From Pyrrhosoma nymphula (taxonomy: Eukaryota; Arthropoda; Insecta; Odonata; Coenagrionidae): a DNA stretch of 64,000 bases. How positions within the stretch are numbered: position 1 is the first letter of the stretch; each line of letters begins with the position of its first letter. This document shows positions 54,701 to 61,382 of this stretch, in pieces. The position numbers and the translations under genes are program-made. The stretch covers positions 131,737,422 through 131,801,421 of the forward strand of contig OY754329.1 of the NCBI GenBank assembly GCA_963573305.1, given 5' to 3'. The notes under the pieces were generated by a model. It worked only from the letters and a program-made list of their open reading frames with translations. It was not told the origin of the DNA and did no database searches.

Positions 54701-56728
54701 CGGATGCATTATCCCGAAGCGACAGCATCATGTTAGTACTCTAATGAATGTTATCCTGAATTTTGTTTTTGAATGAATATACGCTTTGAAAAATAAAGTT
54801 TGAGGAAGTAGGGGCAGGTACACCTTTCCCTATCTGATTACAGAAGTTTTACTTTCTCTGCCGCTCCGCAATGACTGTATATATAATGAATATTCTCCAT
54901 GGTACTTTGAGATTGACGCAATGTACTGAAACTATGGTCAGCGTGTATTAAAACACGACTCATTTGAGCTTCAATGGTAGGTCGGACGATAGAAAACTGT
55001 ACCCTTGGCCAATGTTGAGCAATTTTATTATTCCATCTTCACGGCTAAATGTATTCCGAAACGTTGGCCAAGAGTAGTAGTGGAGTGGCCAAGAGTTCGA
55101 GTGTTTTTTCCTTTCACTGCTGTCCAACCATCGAGACCTGAGTTGTATTAAAATAGTGCGGCAATTTACTAATATGTTTTTAACGAAATTGCGTCTCAGG
55201 TATAGTGCAAGGCTTCAATGTTGTTAAAATGAAATGGCACTTCTCCGCTAAAAAAAAACAATTGAAACGACGCGTTTCAGCTTACTTGGCCATCATCAGG
55301 TTTGTTTTCTCTTACAATTATGGAGATTAACAATTTCCACAGAGTTACGCCTGAAACTAGCTCCGAAATTTCGCCGTTTCACTGCCTTCGCATTAAATTC
55401 TACATAACTGCGGGCCAAACAAACTAAGCTCACGAAATCCTTATGAAGATCTTTATACGATTCCATTCATCCACGGTATCCATGATGTGACGGTATTATT
55501 GGACATAACTTATTAACTGATACACAGCTAACTTATAACATTACTAACGTATATTCGCAGGTGTTTACTGCTTTGCACAGTAGCTCTTTCAATTCCTTAC
55601 GTATTTGGAACCGCGAACGTTTGCTTCAGTGAACGACAGATTCACCAACATTCCAGTTAGCATCTTCCGGAAGTTAAGGTGGTTGGAGCGATTTTTGTCT
55701 ATGTACCAATTGCGTAAAACTTTGCATACGTGTTCTTTTTAGTGATACCTACAGGTGCATGCATGCAGAAAAAACATGCATTTTGCCGATTCGGTATTTT
55801 GGCAATTCAATGCTATTTCAACACGTAGTCTCCGGGCACATGAGATGTATTTTGTAATAATTCGACTACACATGCACAGATTTTCTTTTAAACGCGAAAT
55901 AATACATTCCATATTATTATTGTGTTCTAACAAATATCAAGGTGTCAGGCCAAGTCAAAGATTTGAAAAAAAAAACATTTAATATAACTTTCACCGACAT
56001 TTCGAATGCTGCGCAGAAAACTCCCAATAGCTCTCATGGTTTAACTGGGGCAAAAATGTTAAATGTTATTCATGTCTTATTTCCATTACACTTCACGTTC
56101 GGTGAGTTCCAATGCATAAACACTTGCAATGCACTTCAAATGTAGTCATAGTATTTTTTTCGACTTTGAATTTATTAAAATGTGCACACAACGACTTACG
56201 ATTACCGCTCCAGCCACCTTCTGCGTCTGTAGGTAACTGGAATGCGGGTAAAACTGCTGTCTAGTGAGGCCAACGCTCGCGGAGAAAAAAAAGGCACAAA
56301 CGGAAAGATCTGTAAATACATAACTTAATGAACGCAACAATTCCCTTGCAGCTCTCCGAAACAATCGGCCTTTATTTCCATCAGAGGGGAAAAAATAATA
56401 AAAGTGTGAATATATCCAGCTGTTACGCCTAAAGTAGCCATCGTCATCCTAACCAGGGTTATTTCACTTAATACACAAGAGTTACTTATTTTGTCTCCGG
56501 TAAATATAAAAAATAACTTTCACTGATTTAAGAGTTTTATGATTTAGTGCATACCTGAGGGGTATCCTTCGGTTCAAGACCACCAGGAATTGCGTTGCCG
56601 AAGCAATAGCAATCCGGAAGCTCGCAGTTAGCTGCATTGCACTCTGCCCTGGGTGCGCACTTGGCACTGACTACTATTAGCCAAAGTAACACAGAAGTCA
56701 GCGTTGTGCTGTACATGATGAAATTCAT
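27503..56728 (-). CDS. Chitin deacetylase, short gut-type (group V-like), 6 exons, 386 aa
   Basis: A secreted carbohydrate esterase 4 family protein that removes acetyl groups from chitin. Exons on the minus strand: 56728-56555, 47295-47099, 45502-45232, 32482-32367, 29498-29358 and 27764-27503. They sum to 1161 nt (386 codons plus TGA) with matching phases. Residues 1 to about 24 are a signal peptide. A short Cys-rich lead (CELPDCYCFG, IPGG) follows. Catalytic motifs are TFDDA (motif 1), HEIALHSITH (motif 2, the metal His pair), RAPYL (motif 3), WDSSWP (motif 4) and FVHAAWF (motif 5). All key residues are present. There is no chitin-binding or LDLa domain, which places it with the short insect group often expressed in midgut. 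Introns are up to 12.7 kb and full of transposons, none hitting an exon. Start chosen: ATG 56728, 30 nt below the likely transcription start. Confidence 0.93.
28015..28525 (-). mobile_element. LINE ORF2 C-terminal fragment in intron 5
   Basis: On the minus strand, with frame changes, it reads CQKKHKSELSGVGMEYLG, RNELVMKECGLD and RWCDQAERMDESRM. This Trp-rich C-terminal wording (relatives read RWFGHVMRMDEERM) is typical of RTE- or Jockey-type LINE ORF2 ends. Badly decayed. The stretch 28526-29357 holds nothing I recognise. Confidence 0.55.
29358..29498 (-). CDS. Deacetylase exon 5 (motif 5)
   Basis: 141 nt. Acceptor TTTTGCAG|CATCACC; donor AATAA|GTAAGG. It encodes ITDEDKLVEFMKANF and PFPFFVHAAWFSALP; the His and Trp of motif 5 are kept. 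Confidence 0.92.
29627..29895 (-). mobile_element. Retroposed sequence with poly(A) and 12-bp target duplication
   Basis: A 269-bp insertion is flanked by a perfect 12-bp duplication AGAAGCACAGGT (29615-29626 and 29896-29907). On the minus strand it ends in a run of 13 A and has GAATAAAT about 60 bp before it. The interior is GC-rich with an inverted repeat (GGGGGCCCAAG / CTTGGGCGGGCCCC). It has no Pol III boxes I can see. It looks like LINE-mediated retroposition of an RNA (processed pseudogene or SINE) whose source I do not recognise. Confidence 0.7.
30195..30361 (-). repeat. 5S rRNA-derived SINE
   Basis: On the minus strand the first 120 bp follow 5S rRNA: GCAACGGCC at the 5' end, ACCGGAGTTAAGCGTCGTTG (A-box region) and GGTGGGGTGATCC (C-box region). 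The tail (GTGGCAGACAGTAAGTCCG, then GACCTTAGCCGGCG) is unrelated to 5S. The same tail words appear at 31885-32035 only in part, and again near 59945-59975. The internal 5S promoter makes this a SINE3-type element. Confidence 0.65.
30362..31884. other. Intron sequence, no gene recognised
   Basis: AT-rich intron 4 spacer. Short frames only. Confidence 0.4.
31885..32035 (-). repeat. 5S rRNA-derived SINE, second copy
   Basis: On the minus strand TCACCGAAGTTGAGCATTG, CGGGCTCGGCT and TTGGATAAGTGATCG follow the 5S A- and C-box regions in order and spacing. More diverged than the copy at 30195-30361 and without a clear 3' tail. Confidence 0.55.
32367..32482 (-). CDS. Deacetylase exon 4
   Basis: 116 nt. 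Acceptor CTCCAG|GATTGC; donor ATA|GTGAGT. It encodes DCPIPPCPESTYPGIWEVP and MVDWMDDDE, ending MVDACT. It is too short for a simple open-frame screen, but it is supported by both splice sites, correct phase and family sequence. Confidence 0.9.
32589..32859. mobile_element. MITE with imperfect TIRs
   Basis: AGGGTGGGTTTAAGCTGG at the left and its near-complement ending AAACCCACCTT at the right define a 271-bp element. The arms are similar over about 40 bp with gaps (both contain GCAAGTTAC / GTAACTTGC). Non-coding. It lies in intron 3 just beyond exon 4. Confidence 0.6.
32860..34215. other. Intron sequence, no gene recognised
   Basis: AT-rich intron 3 spacer; open frames of 60-87 codons here show no family features. 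Confidence 0.4.
34216..34495 (+). pseudogene. PIF/Harbinger transposase C-terminal fragment
   Basis: It reads SSHIKTRNTVERAIGVWKRR, then FPCLSLGMRSN and LAVIVATAVLNNIA, and an acidic tail ending TLIETYFN. The TRN-VER-x-FG-x-WKRRFP block is the hallmark of HARBI1 C-termini. The upstream catalytic region is not seen. A Myb/SANT-like Harbinger partner gene lies convergently at 35200-36128. Confidence 0.8.
35200..36128 (-). pseudogene. Harbinger-type Myb/SANT protein, two exons, disrupted
   Basis: Exon A, on the minus strand from 36128 (plus its first bases at 40068-40081, beyond a hAT insertion), reads EEITEKYNAVSQTGTRTSEQ, then LHALYDFLKKKARSDK, and ends at a GTAAAT donor near 36010. Exon B starts after CTATAG near 35624 with MTVENSQSEHPS. 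It ends, through frameshifts, in a Lys/Glu coiled coil (KLKKLEVKIKEVELRCKE, about 35200). This is the DNA-binding partner that Harbinger elements encode beside the transposase. A hAT element splits exon A. Confidence 0.6.
36750..37270 (+). pseudogene. hAT transposase remnants (BED finger and dimerisation domain)
   Basis: A BED zinc finger (MAPPSAVWQYF, CHLRLAYCGSTSTLISHL, then KVHKIE) is followed, after an acidic linker and a frame change, by PLQAWRGSR and SIVASSVPCERLFSHAG, the hAT C-terminal dimerisation motif. The catalytic core between them is deleted. Confidence 0.75.
37598..37931 (+). repeat. 5' LTR of the deleted gypsy element
   Basis: GC-rich first half with about 60-bp internal repeats (CTCGCCAGCCACTGCCCCAG twice, CGGCGCCAGACAGC). 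AT-rich second half with GAATACGAAATAAACACC as polyadenylation region. Confidence 0.85.
37944..38038 (+). repeat. 19-bp tandem repeat x5 at the primer-binding site
   Basis: Five head-to-tail copies of ACCCCGAGTGCAAACATTA with small changes, starting inside the primer-binding region of the deleted gypsy element. Confidence 0.9.
38158..39050 (+). pseudogene. gypsy gag with one frameshift
   Basis: It starts MTDPAMAALETRLAAQQELL with a coiled-coil lead. It continues FWPDKPALWFAQAE, then shifts frame near 38415 to FALSGITQDTTKFSHVV, HRFAAEVEDII and LPDKFLRTLWVNRLPS, and ends near CWYHQRW, the beginning of the CsRn1-type CCHC finger. Such gags use the PxFWPDxPxLWFxQ opening. Truncated by the deletion junction near 39050. 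Confidence 0.82.
39051..39557 (+). pseudogene. gypsy integrase C-terminal tail, fused to gag by deletion
   Basis: It reads SAELVYGEALRLPGEF, DFVTRLRRIMLNLRP, then after a stop ALQPPYTGPFPVV and VSIDRVKPAY-like text, ending TRSGRRVRFPDFF. These are the last about 170 residues of a CsRn1-type integrase (GPF module). They follow gag directly, so roughly 3 kb of pol is deleted. Confidence 0.82.
39582..39891 (+). repeat. 3' LTR of the deleted gypsy element
   Basis: Near-identical to the 5' LTR except for the missing 22-24 bp block and a few substitutions. Confidence 0.85.
40190..40301 (+). repeat. Copia 3: 3' part of 5' LTR and primer-binding site
   Basis: GGTTATGGGCCCAG at 40288-40301, the initiator-tRNA-Met-type primer site familiar from copia, follows CCTCAACA. 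An AATAAAACC sits 70 bp upstream. The LTR start is uncertain (TGTTG at 40205, or further left). The rest of the element is cut off by a LINE at about 40908. Confidence 0.7.
40392..40916 (+). pseudogene. Copia 3 gag (UBN2-type)
   Basis: It starts MSLPTVDDTAHVQILK, is interrupted by a 50-bp hairpin (40451-40500), then runs open: LLSAKDLMDIVDGSE, KDALAQHYIVSTL, MFETLKKIYQRET, NAF-like NIAFKLNRMDQP and TILPEEYKHNF. The frame then enters LINE sequence and stops. This is the gag of copia (family known for polyprotein gag with a later CCHC). Confidence 0.82.
40451..40500. repeat. Hairpin (17-22 bp arms) in Copia 3 gag
   Basis: GTAGAATCTTTAATTGG (40457-40473) and its perfect inverse CCAATTAAAGATTCTAC (40479-40495) are separated by 5 bp. 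The arms extend outward by ACTGA/TCAGT with one bulge. The right arm reads as proper gag, so the left arm is an inverted copy. Confidence 0.9.
40908..42175 (+). pseudogene. LINE ORF2 fragment (R1/LOA-like) with RT and C-terminal CCHC
   Basis: 5'-truncated within RT, starting DFEPAFDSVWWPACI, then GAPQVSILGPLLWNVMM, TAYADDVAV with the catalytic DD kept, and LRISAKKTVCMCF. After a stop at 41398 it continues GIVLDEKLSFQPHI, SYGYEIWGDR and ERKAISEIKR, and ends in a broken GH-x-NFKSYL...HRLFTCPKY finger region near 42070. AFDSVWWP is typical of R1-superfamily LINEs. It joins Copia 3 gag at 40908. Confidence 0.78.
42176..42856. other. Intron sequence, no gene recognised
   Basis: Very AT-rich. Nothing beyond short frames. 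Confidence 0.4.
42857..43125. repeat. 134-bp tandem duplication inside LINE copy A
   Basis: 42857-42989 and 42990-43125 are almost identical (a 2-base gap near GGTATGTCACAC / GGTATCTGTCACAC). The unit covers the terminal finger and the following basic helix. Confidence 0.9.
42857..43930 (-). pseudogene. LINE ORF2 C-terminus with RNase H domain, copy A
   Basis: On the minus strand: PVYTDGSRSDAACACAVV and TYTAELLAI (RNase H start), a decayed middle, then KPVVSAWPSTVRKSRRKEV, RLRIGHCPLTHSFLF and CDNFDCPLSIRHILTEC (terminal Cys/His finger), DRYHDARRRLNLGG. Related to copy B at 60090-60810. RNase H fused to LINE ORF2 is known in the I superfamily. The 3' end is duplicated in tandem. Confidence 0.75.
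43931..45231. other. Intron sequence with a small inverted repeat
   Basis: No gene. GCCATGAATTAG (44164-44175) and CTAATTCATGATGGC (44210-44224) form a hairpin with a 3-base gap and about 35 bp between the arms. Confidence 0.5.
45232..45502 (-). CDS. Deacetylase exon 3 (motifs 3 and 4)
   Basis: 271 nt. Acceptor TTTCACAG|GCACC completes Thr and the second His of HSITH. It contains IRAPYLQNAG and KWDSSWP. Donor CAG|GTGACT, phase 0. Confidence 0.93.
45763..45857 (+). mobile_element. LINE 3' tail, solo copy
   Basis: AGCGTTTCCTTTTTAT, AAACGGCTGGTGTCC, CGCCTATTGAGGCGGCTTG and the TGTAGATGTAGATGA end match the 3' end of the LINE at 13843-14515. It is a heavily 5'-truncated insertion in intron 2. 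Confidence 0.85.
45858..46419. other. Intron sequence, no gene recognised
   Basis: Nothing identifiable. Confidence 0.35.
46420..46860 (-). pseudogene. RTE-like LINE ORF2 C-terminus
   Basis: On the minus strand: LGIRRRITLEKKAFSYTREL, then in another frame METWTIEDENRLQTFEMRVW, RRMLKVRWTER, EMLGMMGEERKLLKKI and RRQSRWLEQV. The ETWT-x-ED-x-RLQ-x-FEM and RRQ-x-RWL words are standard for RTE/Jockey-type ORF2 ends. Frameshifted. In intron 2. Confidence 0.75.
47099..47295 (-). CDS. Deacetylase exon 2 (motifs 1 and 2)
   Basis: 197 nt. Acceptor TTAAG|CTG; donor AC|GTAAGT after ATC. It carries LVMLTFDDA with the catalytic and metal Asp pair, and GHEIALHS with the first metal His. Confidence 0.93.
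47545..47710 (+). pseudogene. LINE RT fragment, copy A
   Basis: VSNSHLGPILFDTVINNTTE then HFFLYA-DD-like text: RT motifs around SxLGPxLF and xFADD. Closely similar to 53230-53400. A local duplication of FFLYAYDMDD has broken the catalytic site. The rest of intron 1 to 48543 holds nothing recognised. Confidence 0.6.
48544..51669 (+). mobile_element. pogo-like DNA transposon (boundaries tentative)
   Basis: CCGTAAAACGG at 48544-48554 and its inverse CCGTTTTACGG at 51659-51669 bracket a pogo-type transposase pseudogene. A further inverted echo, GCTTGACTTTGC (51469 on) and GCAAAGTCAAGC (51648 on), lies near the right end. TA follows the right end, but TT precedes the left, so the TA target duplication is not confirmed. 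Confidence 0.4.
49121..50921 (+). pseudogene. pogo/Tigger-like DDE transposase, broken
   Basis: Several frames give: MPSK, stop, then ARRYTDYETLKKCLEQIR and KAQMTH-like psq-type helix-turn-helix; VNLSKKRNNLTPEAVDEYF and VYNYNDTN (first catalytic Asp region); MFGGHTFTAW, LMGDNLSSHF (second Asp), LPPNSNYLTQPLDKAVF; and a C-terminal segment VGEHVEVNYEGSLFPWKI ending in AIGYKWEE. At least five breaks. The C-terminal domain with a Tudor-like look is common in this pogo/Jerky group. Confidence 0.75.
51670..53229. other. Intron sequence, no gene recognised
   Basis: AT-rich. Frames of 60-72 codons without family features. Confidence 0.4.
53230..54120 (+). pseudogene. Jockey-type LINE ORF2 C-terminus, copy B of the RT fragment
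   Basis: It starts LVSNSQLGQIIFYTVINN and FFLYGDDLE (RT active site, one Asp changed by context). It then continues, with frame breaks, through IESIQHKFLGRFLKS (about 53768), LNFTSLFNWQLI and NYAHHSPIVQTVRYRNDF near 54060. This QxKFLR-type tail and NY...P closing are Jockey-like. A 3' UTR-like GATCTTGGCCAAAGGGGC...TTGAATAAAT lies at about 54470-54510. Confidence 0.65.
54521..55260. other. Intron sequence, no gene recognised
   Basis: Nothing identifiable. Confidence 0.4.
55269..55299 (-). ncRNA. Degenerate hammerhead-like motif (Penelope-type)
   Basis: On the minus strand: CTGATGA (55299-55293), a weak stem II (GGC/GCT with one G-T pair), GAAAC (55278-55274), then the self-complementary ACGCGT (55275-55270) and C. 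Very short palindromic stem III is a feature of the dimer-forming hammerheads found in Penelope-like elements. Stem II is too weak for confidence. Confidence 0.35.
56555..56728 (-). CDS. Deacetylase exon 1 (signal peptide and Cys-rich lead)
   Basis: 58 codons, phase 0 at the 3' end. MNFIMYSTTL begins a hydrophobic signal (TSVLLWLIVVSA). The mature part has six Cys and the conserved IPGG...PQ end. The donor is CAG|GTATGC. Confidence 0.92.
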
Positions 56729-56838
56729 AGTGAGGACTGGATCGTTAGGATCTGGCGTGCCTAGCAAATAAGAGATCTCACGCGGTTATATATGCAGGTG
56801 TTAACACGCCTACGATTGAGTAGATAACCACCTTATCA
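56729..56838 (-). promoter_or_regulatory. Core promoter of the chitin deacetylase gene
   Basis: On the minus strand a TATA box TATATAA lies at 56792-56786. Thirty bases further down is the likely transcription start near 56757, leaving a 5' UTR of about 30 nt before ATG 56728. Two GATA-factor motifs lie just upstream: TGATAAG (56838-56832) and AGATAA on the opposite strand (56822-56827). GATA sites are typical of midgut enzyme promoters in insects, which agrees with the gut-type domain structure. Confidence 0.6.
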
Positions 56839-57025
56839 ATTAGTTAGTGGAAACCTCAATAAAGAAGATAATAAATACCATATCTTTTATTCAAAACTGA
56901 CGCCTACGCTTTTTTAAAACGATTTTGCAAATATACGGGTTTAAAAGGTAGAACTCCAAAGCTTCCACCTGCTATAAAGCTACACCATTTTACATGAATC
57001 TGAAATATGTTTCACTTTTTCTCAA

Positions 57026-57150
57026 GGTCGGTTTCACAATGTCCGATTACGGAGTTAGTAACGGCAAAAGTCACAGTTAAGCGAAAAAACGTCCATATAT
57101 ACGTGACTCCTGCCGTAACTAACAACGTAATCATATATTGTGCAACCCAT
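57026..57150. mobile_element. Hairpin MITE, about 125 bp
   Basis: Left arm 57026-57074 (GATTACGGAGTTAGTAACGG, then CAAAAGTCAC) and right arm 57103-57150 are inverted complements over about 48 bp at roughly 75-80% identity, with a 28-bp loop. It lies 300 bp upstream of the deacetylase start. 57151-57814 holds nothing recognised. Confidence 0.55.
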
Positions 57151-57814
57151 ACCGTACCTTTACAGTACCCGTACCACTACAATAGTGTTTCACCCTATAG
57201 TGGTAGCAAAACATTGCGACAGCTAAGCAGAGGACTTTCTCCTGTGGAACTGACGACTTTCTCCAGTCTACGCACGGGGGAGAGAGGTAGCCTCCGCATG
57301 TGACTACCAGAGTTCCCAAGGCCGCAAACCTTCCTTTTCGACATAAAAATGCTCAACCTATTATTCACATCAGCTTCATAGCTCTCTATAGCTCTTCATC
57401 CAATTGCTTAGATGGGCTTCGCCGATGGGTTGCCAACAATATCAACGTATTTGGATACAGCTTCATTTTTTATCGTAGACATAGTCCTGAAATGCACAGC
57501 TAACAGTTTCCCACCCTCTCAAGTCCAAACAGTAATGTTGTTTGAGCTGCCTACCATTTGTTGTCCTCTCTCCTCCTTATGCAGAAGATTCCTTCCAAAT
57601 AATCCTCCCCCTCCTTGACGCCACGCTTCGCGCAGGTGACTGTCACTAAGTCTCCCTATAGCGACACCAAAGTGATGCAACATTCAGGTGGTTATTTTTG
57701 TTTTCCAAATATTTGGAGCGTTCTTAAAAGTTCAGTAAGATATTACTCCTCCAGTTCAATAAAGGGTGGAATAGACATAGCGCTAAAACTACACGCAAAG
57801 GAATGCCTTCATTT

Positions 57815-58560
57815 CCAAGGCAGTGAATTTGCTTCTCAGTCAAGTAAGGAAAAATAAAGACATTGTTGCTGCGGTAGCTTCATCGGGTATCGCAGCAACA
57901 TTGATAAAAGGTTGGAGTACTTCACATTCACAATTAAAATTACCCTTAAATTTGGGGCAAATCGAAATGCCAGTGTGCAAGTTTTGTAAGAAGAGCGACC
58001 GTGCACCATTATTACGGGCATGCAAACTTTTAGTACGGGATGAATGTACTATACTTCACAAGCATGCTATTGAGGCTATAGATAGAAGTCTCATAGATTT
58101 ACGAGACGATGACAGACTCATGCGTGGCAGGGTTGTCGAAATAGCTGGAGATTACACACAGCCGCTAGCTGTAACAACTAATGGAACGCCATCGGGTGAA
58201 ATTAATGTTTGTCTTAAAGAATCATATTTATGGGAAAGTATAATAAAACTTTAATCTACTACTAATATGAGACCAAAGTGTTTTAAAGACGTTAACGCAG
58301 GAGATTTTATCACCCAGATCGGATACGGGAGCCAAAAATGCGACGCCAAAGGAAACATTACTTTTCCTGATAAATTTGTGTGTTGTAAAATTTACCAATG
58401 AACTTGTACACTAGGTATTTCCTAGAATAGCAGAAAACTATTAATCAGAAGCTTGTTTATGTGAACGAGCAACATTGGCTGCAACTAGTGAGATGGCTAA
58501 TAGGATAAACTATTAAAGTTATCTCCTGGCACCGCTAAGATATTCAAATCGTGGGGCACT
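57815..58560 (+). pseudogene. Helitron Pif1-type helicase fragment
   Basis: Translation gives VAAVASSGIAATLIKGW, SQLKLPLNLGQ, LLVRDECTILHKHAIEAIDR (Walker B region, usually DE), VVEIAGDYTQPL and INVCLKESYLW. It continues in another frame with TTNMRPKCF and GYGSQKCDAKG. These are motifs II and following of the Pif1-like helicase domain of Helitron RepHel proteins. The P-loop and Rep domain are absent. Confidence 0.8.
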
Positions 58561-59419
58561 TTAATTGATAAAGACGAACGTGTTTTTTTTCCCACATTCT
58601 CTTAAATTCATTAAAAATATCAGGTGTAACATCACATAATTTATTGTTTACAGCTACTAGCACCCCTAATGGCTAGGCACTAAAACGTCGAGTAGTGGAG
58701 CCGCAGCCCATTACTTGATTCGTGAGACAAGTTTCGTTACTTCCGTGTGGTTATTTACAATTTTCATGACACACTATAAGAAATAAACAAGAGGGTATAA
58801 AAATATTTAATACTCTTTTCACCCGAAAGTGCACTCATATGCACTTGCGGGAGACTCCGTAAAGGTAAATACCGTGTCAAGTCCCGGTATCCTCAAAAAT
58901 GTAATACTCTGTCCGTCTATCTCAGGTAATTGGCTTCTCATACCCAGTATTCATGTATGTCTTTCTTTTGACCTTACCACAATAGGTAATAAATTTTCAC
59001 TTCGCTCCTTGAGGAAAGTTGACGAGGTCTTCATTTGCCCCGTCCTTTTCACTGGTACCTTTTTGATGTTTATTTGATTTACCATGTTTTTAGATATGCC
59101 GAGCGTACATCGGCTGCATTAACAGCGGTCAAGGCGGGAAGAATGACTTGCAGAAAATGATTACGGCGTATGTGAAGCAACACTTCGCCATTGTTCAAAG
59201 TAGAATGATGAAGTAACGATGTGCGACTCTGTTAGCCTTTGTGTGTCATATTGTTGTTATTTTTTATAGCCTAGATCTACGTTAATTATTTTAAGGAAAT
59301 GCGTGTCCACAGAGATTTTAAGAGGTTTTCAATGAAAAACTACAGGGTTTAAAGATTTATTTTACTGCGAATAACCAGGTTTTTTAAAGTGACAAAGCTG
59401 TAATGCTGAAGAGTTTTTT
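58561..59419. other. No gene recognised
   Basis: An 82-codon frame at 58829-59077 may be a mutated Helitron tail, but I cannot support it. Confidence 0.3.
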
Positions 59420-59840
59420 TTTAACTTCGCAGAACAATGCAAAATTTCACACCAATTCAACAGGGAGATCAAGCTGGCAGGTGAGGATTGGCTAGCTAAC
59501 TTCACAAAAAAGTTTGAGTTTAGTTCGCGGAAGCCGGAGGCAACGTCCATTGCCAGAAAAATGGATTCAAACAAGCTAATTGTTGATAACCTGATGAAGC
59601 TGGCAGGAGGACTAGCGAAATATTATTTTTTACAATTACAACATCGCGGAATGAATCCCGAAAAAAGAAACAGTCAATTGATGATAAGTTTTTCTCAATT
59701 TTGAAAGAAGAGTGGGAAAATATTATTTTCTGCTTCGGCAATTTACAATGCGGATGAATCAGTTCCGTGTATTGTGCCAAATAAAATACCGAAGGTCATT
59801 TCACCCATACAAACTAGGAGTTTCTAAAATAGTATCAGTA
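59420..59840 (+). pseudogene. Second pogo/Jerky-like transposase fragment
   Basis: It reads CKISHQFNREIKLAGEDWL, FSSRKPEATSIARKM, then IYNADESVP (first catalytic Asp-Glu region) and NKIPKVISPIQTRSF before stops. The FNR-x-x-KLAG-x-DW-L and RKPEATS-x-AR words are standard for this DDE family. The downstream catalytic part is missing. Confidence 0.75.
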
Positions 59841-60089
59841 AAGAGAGGCAGAATTGAGATTTTGACGACTGCGCGGTGCTGACCTGAGAACAGAGAAACC
59901 GAATAAAGGACCGTGGTGAATCAGGTAGTAGTAGTATTTGGGTGATTTGGGTGCTTCGACAGCTAAGGTCATTCGCACCACGTCAATCTAACATCACCAT
60001 GTCAAATTATGTAAAATAAATAATTAAATAGACAAATAAAAGCAACACAACACATTAAAATGGGCGTAAGATAAAACACCAATAATGGT

Positions 60090-60810
60090 TCGTCACAAAC
60101 AGTTAAAAAGCCCAGACTCTTTTAAAAATAACATTATCCGACAGACACAATCAGGATCGTCTCCTAGGACGTGTCCTAGGTCTCCCCTGATGTTCAGCCG
60201 GATGCGCAGAGCACGGTACTTATCACACACCGTCAGAAGGTGTCTCACAGTAATGGGAGAATCGCAATCCTCACAGTATGGCGGGATCTTCTCTTCGGTG
60301 AAGAGGTAAGAGTGAGTGAGGGCACAGTGCCCTATCCTCAGCCGTGTGATTGCGACCTCTTCCCTGCGAGTCCTCCCGACTGATGTGGGCCACACTGATA
60401 CCACCGGCTTTATGGTGCGCAACTTATTCTCCGTCAGGGAATGCCAGGTTTCCTTCCACTGTCCGAGGGCTACGTTTCTCAACGTAGCCTTTAGGTCTTC
60501 ATGCGGTACCAATACTGACGAAATTTGTTCGTCTTGAAGAGCCTTTTTCGCTGCCGAGTCAGCCATCTCGTTACCGGCTATTCCCACGTGTCCAGGTACC
60601 CACAGAAAACGGATAGTGATTCCTTTGTTAGAAAGGGATAAAAGATAATTCTGAATCTCCTGGACAAGTGGGTGCATCGGGGAATAACCGGAAATGGCCT
60701 GCAGCGCACTCATAGAGTCACTGCAGACCATGTATGCGCCGCAATTGCCCCTAATACCACCAAGAGCCATCTTTATGGCGAAAAGCTCCGCTGTGTAGAG
60801 GTGAATCAGG
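60090..60810 (-). pseudogene. LINE ORF2 C-terminus with RNase H domain, copy B
   Basis: A long open minus-strand frame contains LYTAELFAIKMAL, VCSDSMSALQAI, FLWVPGHVGIAGNEMADSAA (RNase H core with the Asp, Glu and His/Asp residues), KPVVSVWPTSV, RLRIGHCALTHSYLF and CEDCDSPITVRHLLTVC, ending near 60093. It is homologous to copy A at 42857-43930 and better preserved. The first RNase H Asp (YTDGS) is cut off at the 5' truncation near 60810. It is an I-superfamily LINE remnant. Confidence 0.82.
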
Positions 60811-60959
60811 AAATACCTAAATGAACTAATGGATACACTCAATATTCCTAAGTTGACCACCGGAAATTATCACGCATAGAGACTGAGAAAGAAGGCGATT
60901 TCAGTCGAGAAAAACTGTTGGGTAGCTTTTGAAATTAGATATGAGGAAATTGAAAATCT

Positions 60960-61382
60960 GAATTCAGACCAAACAAGATTGAACAGAAAGGCATTGTCAG
61001 CAAGCACCCAATGGATCGGAAGTCGACGACTATCTGTTGAACATTGAAGACGTTAAACCTGTAAAAGAAGCGTGGAAAATCCTCGAACAAATACACGTTA
61101 CGTCTACTAAATTCCATGCTCTGCAATCATCGAAAGAGATGGTGAATAGAACGAAGACTGCTGACATCTAGATGCAATCTTACGCTGCAAGCATCCAAAG
61201 GTTGAACAAGAATGTAATTCAAGGAGCAATGTTGGCTGATTAAACGATTTCTAATGTTTTGCTCACTGGAATACCAACAGAGGGGCACGAGGTTTTCATT
61301 CAAAACGTACTAATCGAACCGAACCTCACCACAAGAAAAGTGAAGGGACGGTTGCTGGAAGAGGAATCAGGGCCCAAGAGCA
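60960..61382 (+). pseudogene. Copia 4 gag fragment
   Basis: With stops, it reads DYLLNIEDVKPVKEAWKILE, STKFHALQSSKEM, MQSYAASIQRLNKN, LLTGIPTEGHEVF and LTTRKVKGRLLEEE. It matches the central UBN2 part of copia gags (AW-x-x-L-x-x-x-Y/H...LL-x-LP...LT-x-x-x-V-x-x-RLL-x-EE). The knuckle and pol are absent. Confidence 0.7.

Noticed and set aside
56729..56767. Upstream extension of deacetylase exon 1 to 56767
   Set aside because: It would start at TTG, lies at or above the predicted transcription start, and would put 13 residues before the signal peptide.
58829..59077. 82-codon frame as continuation of the Helitron helicase
   Set aside because: No helicase motif VI or SLH-type end could be recognised.
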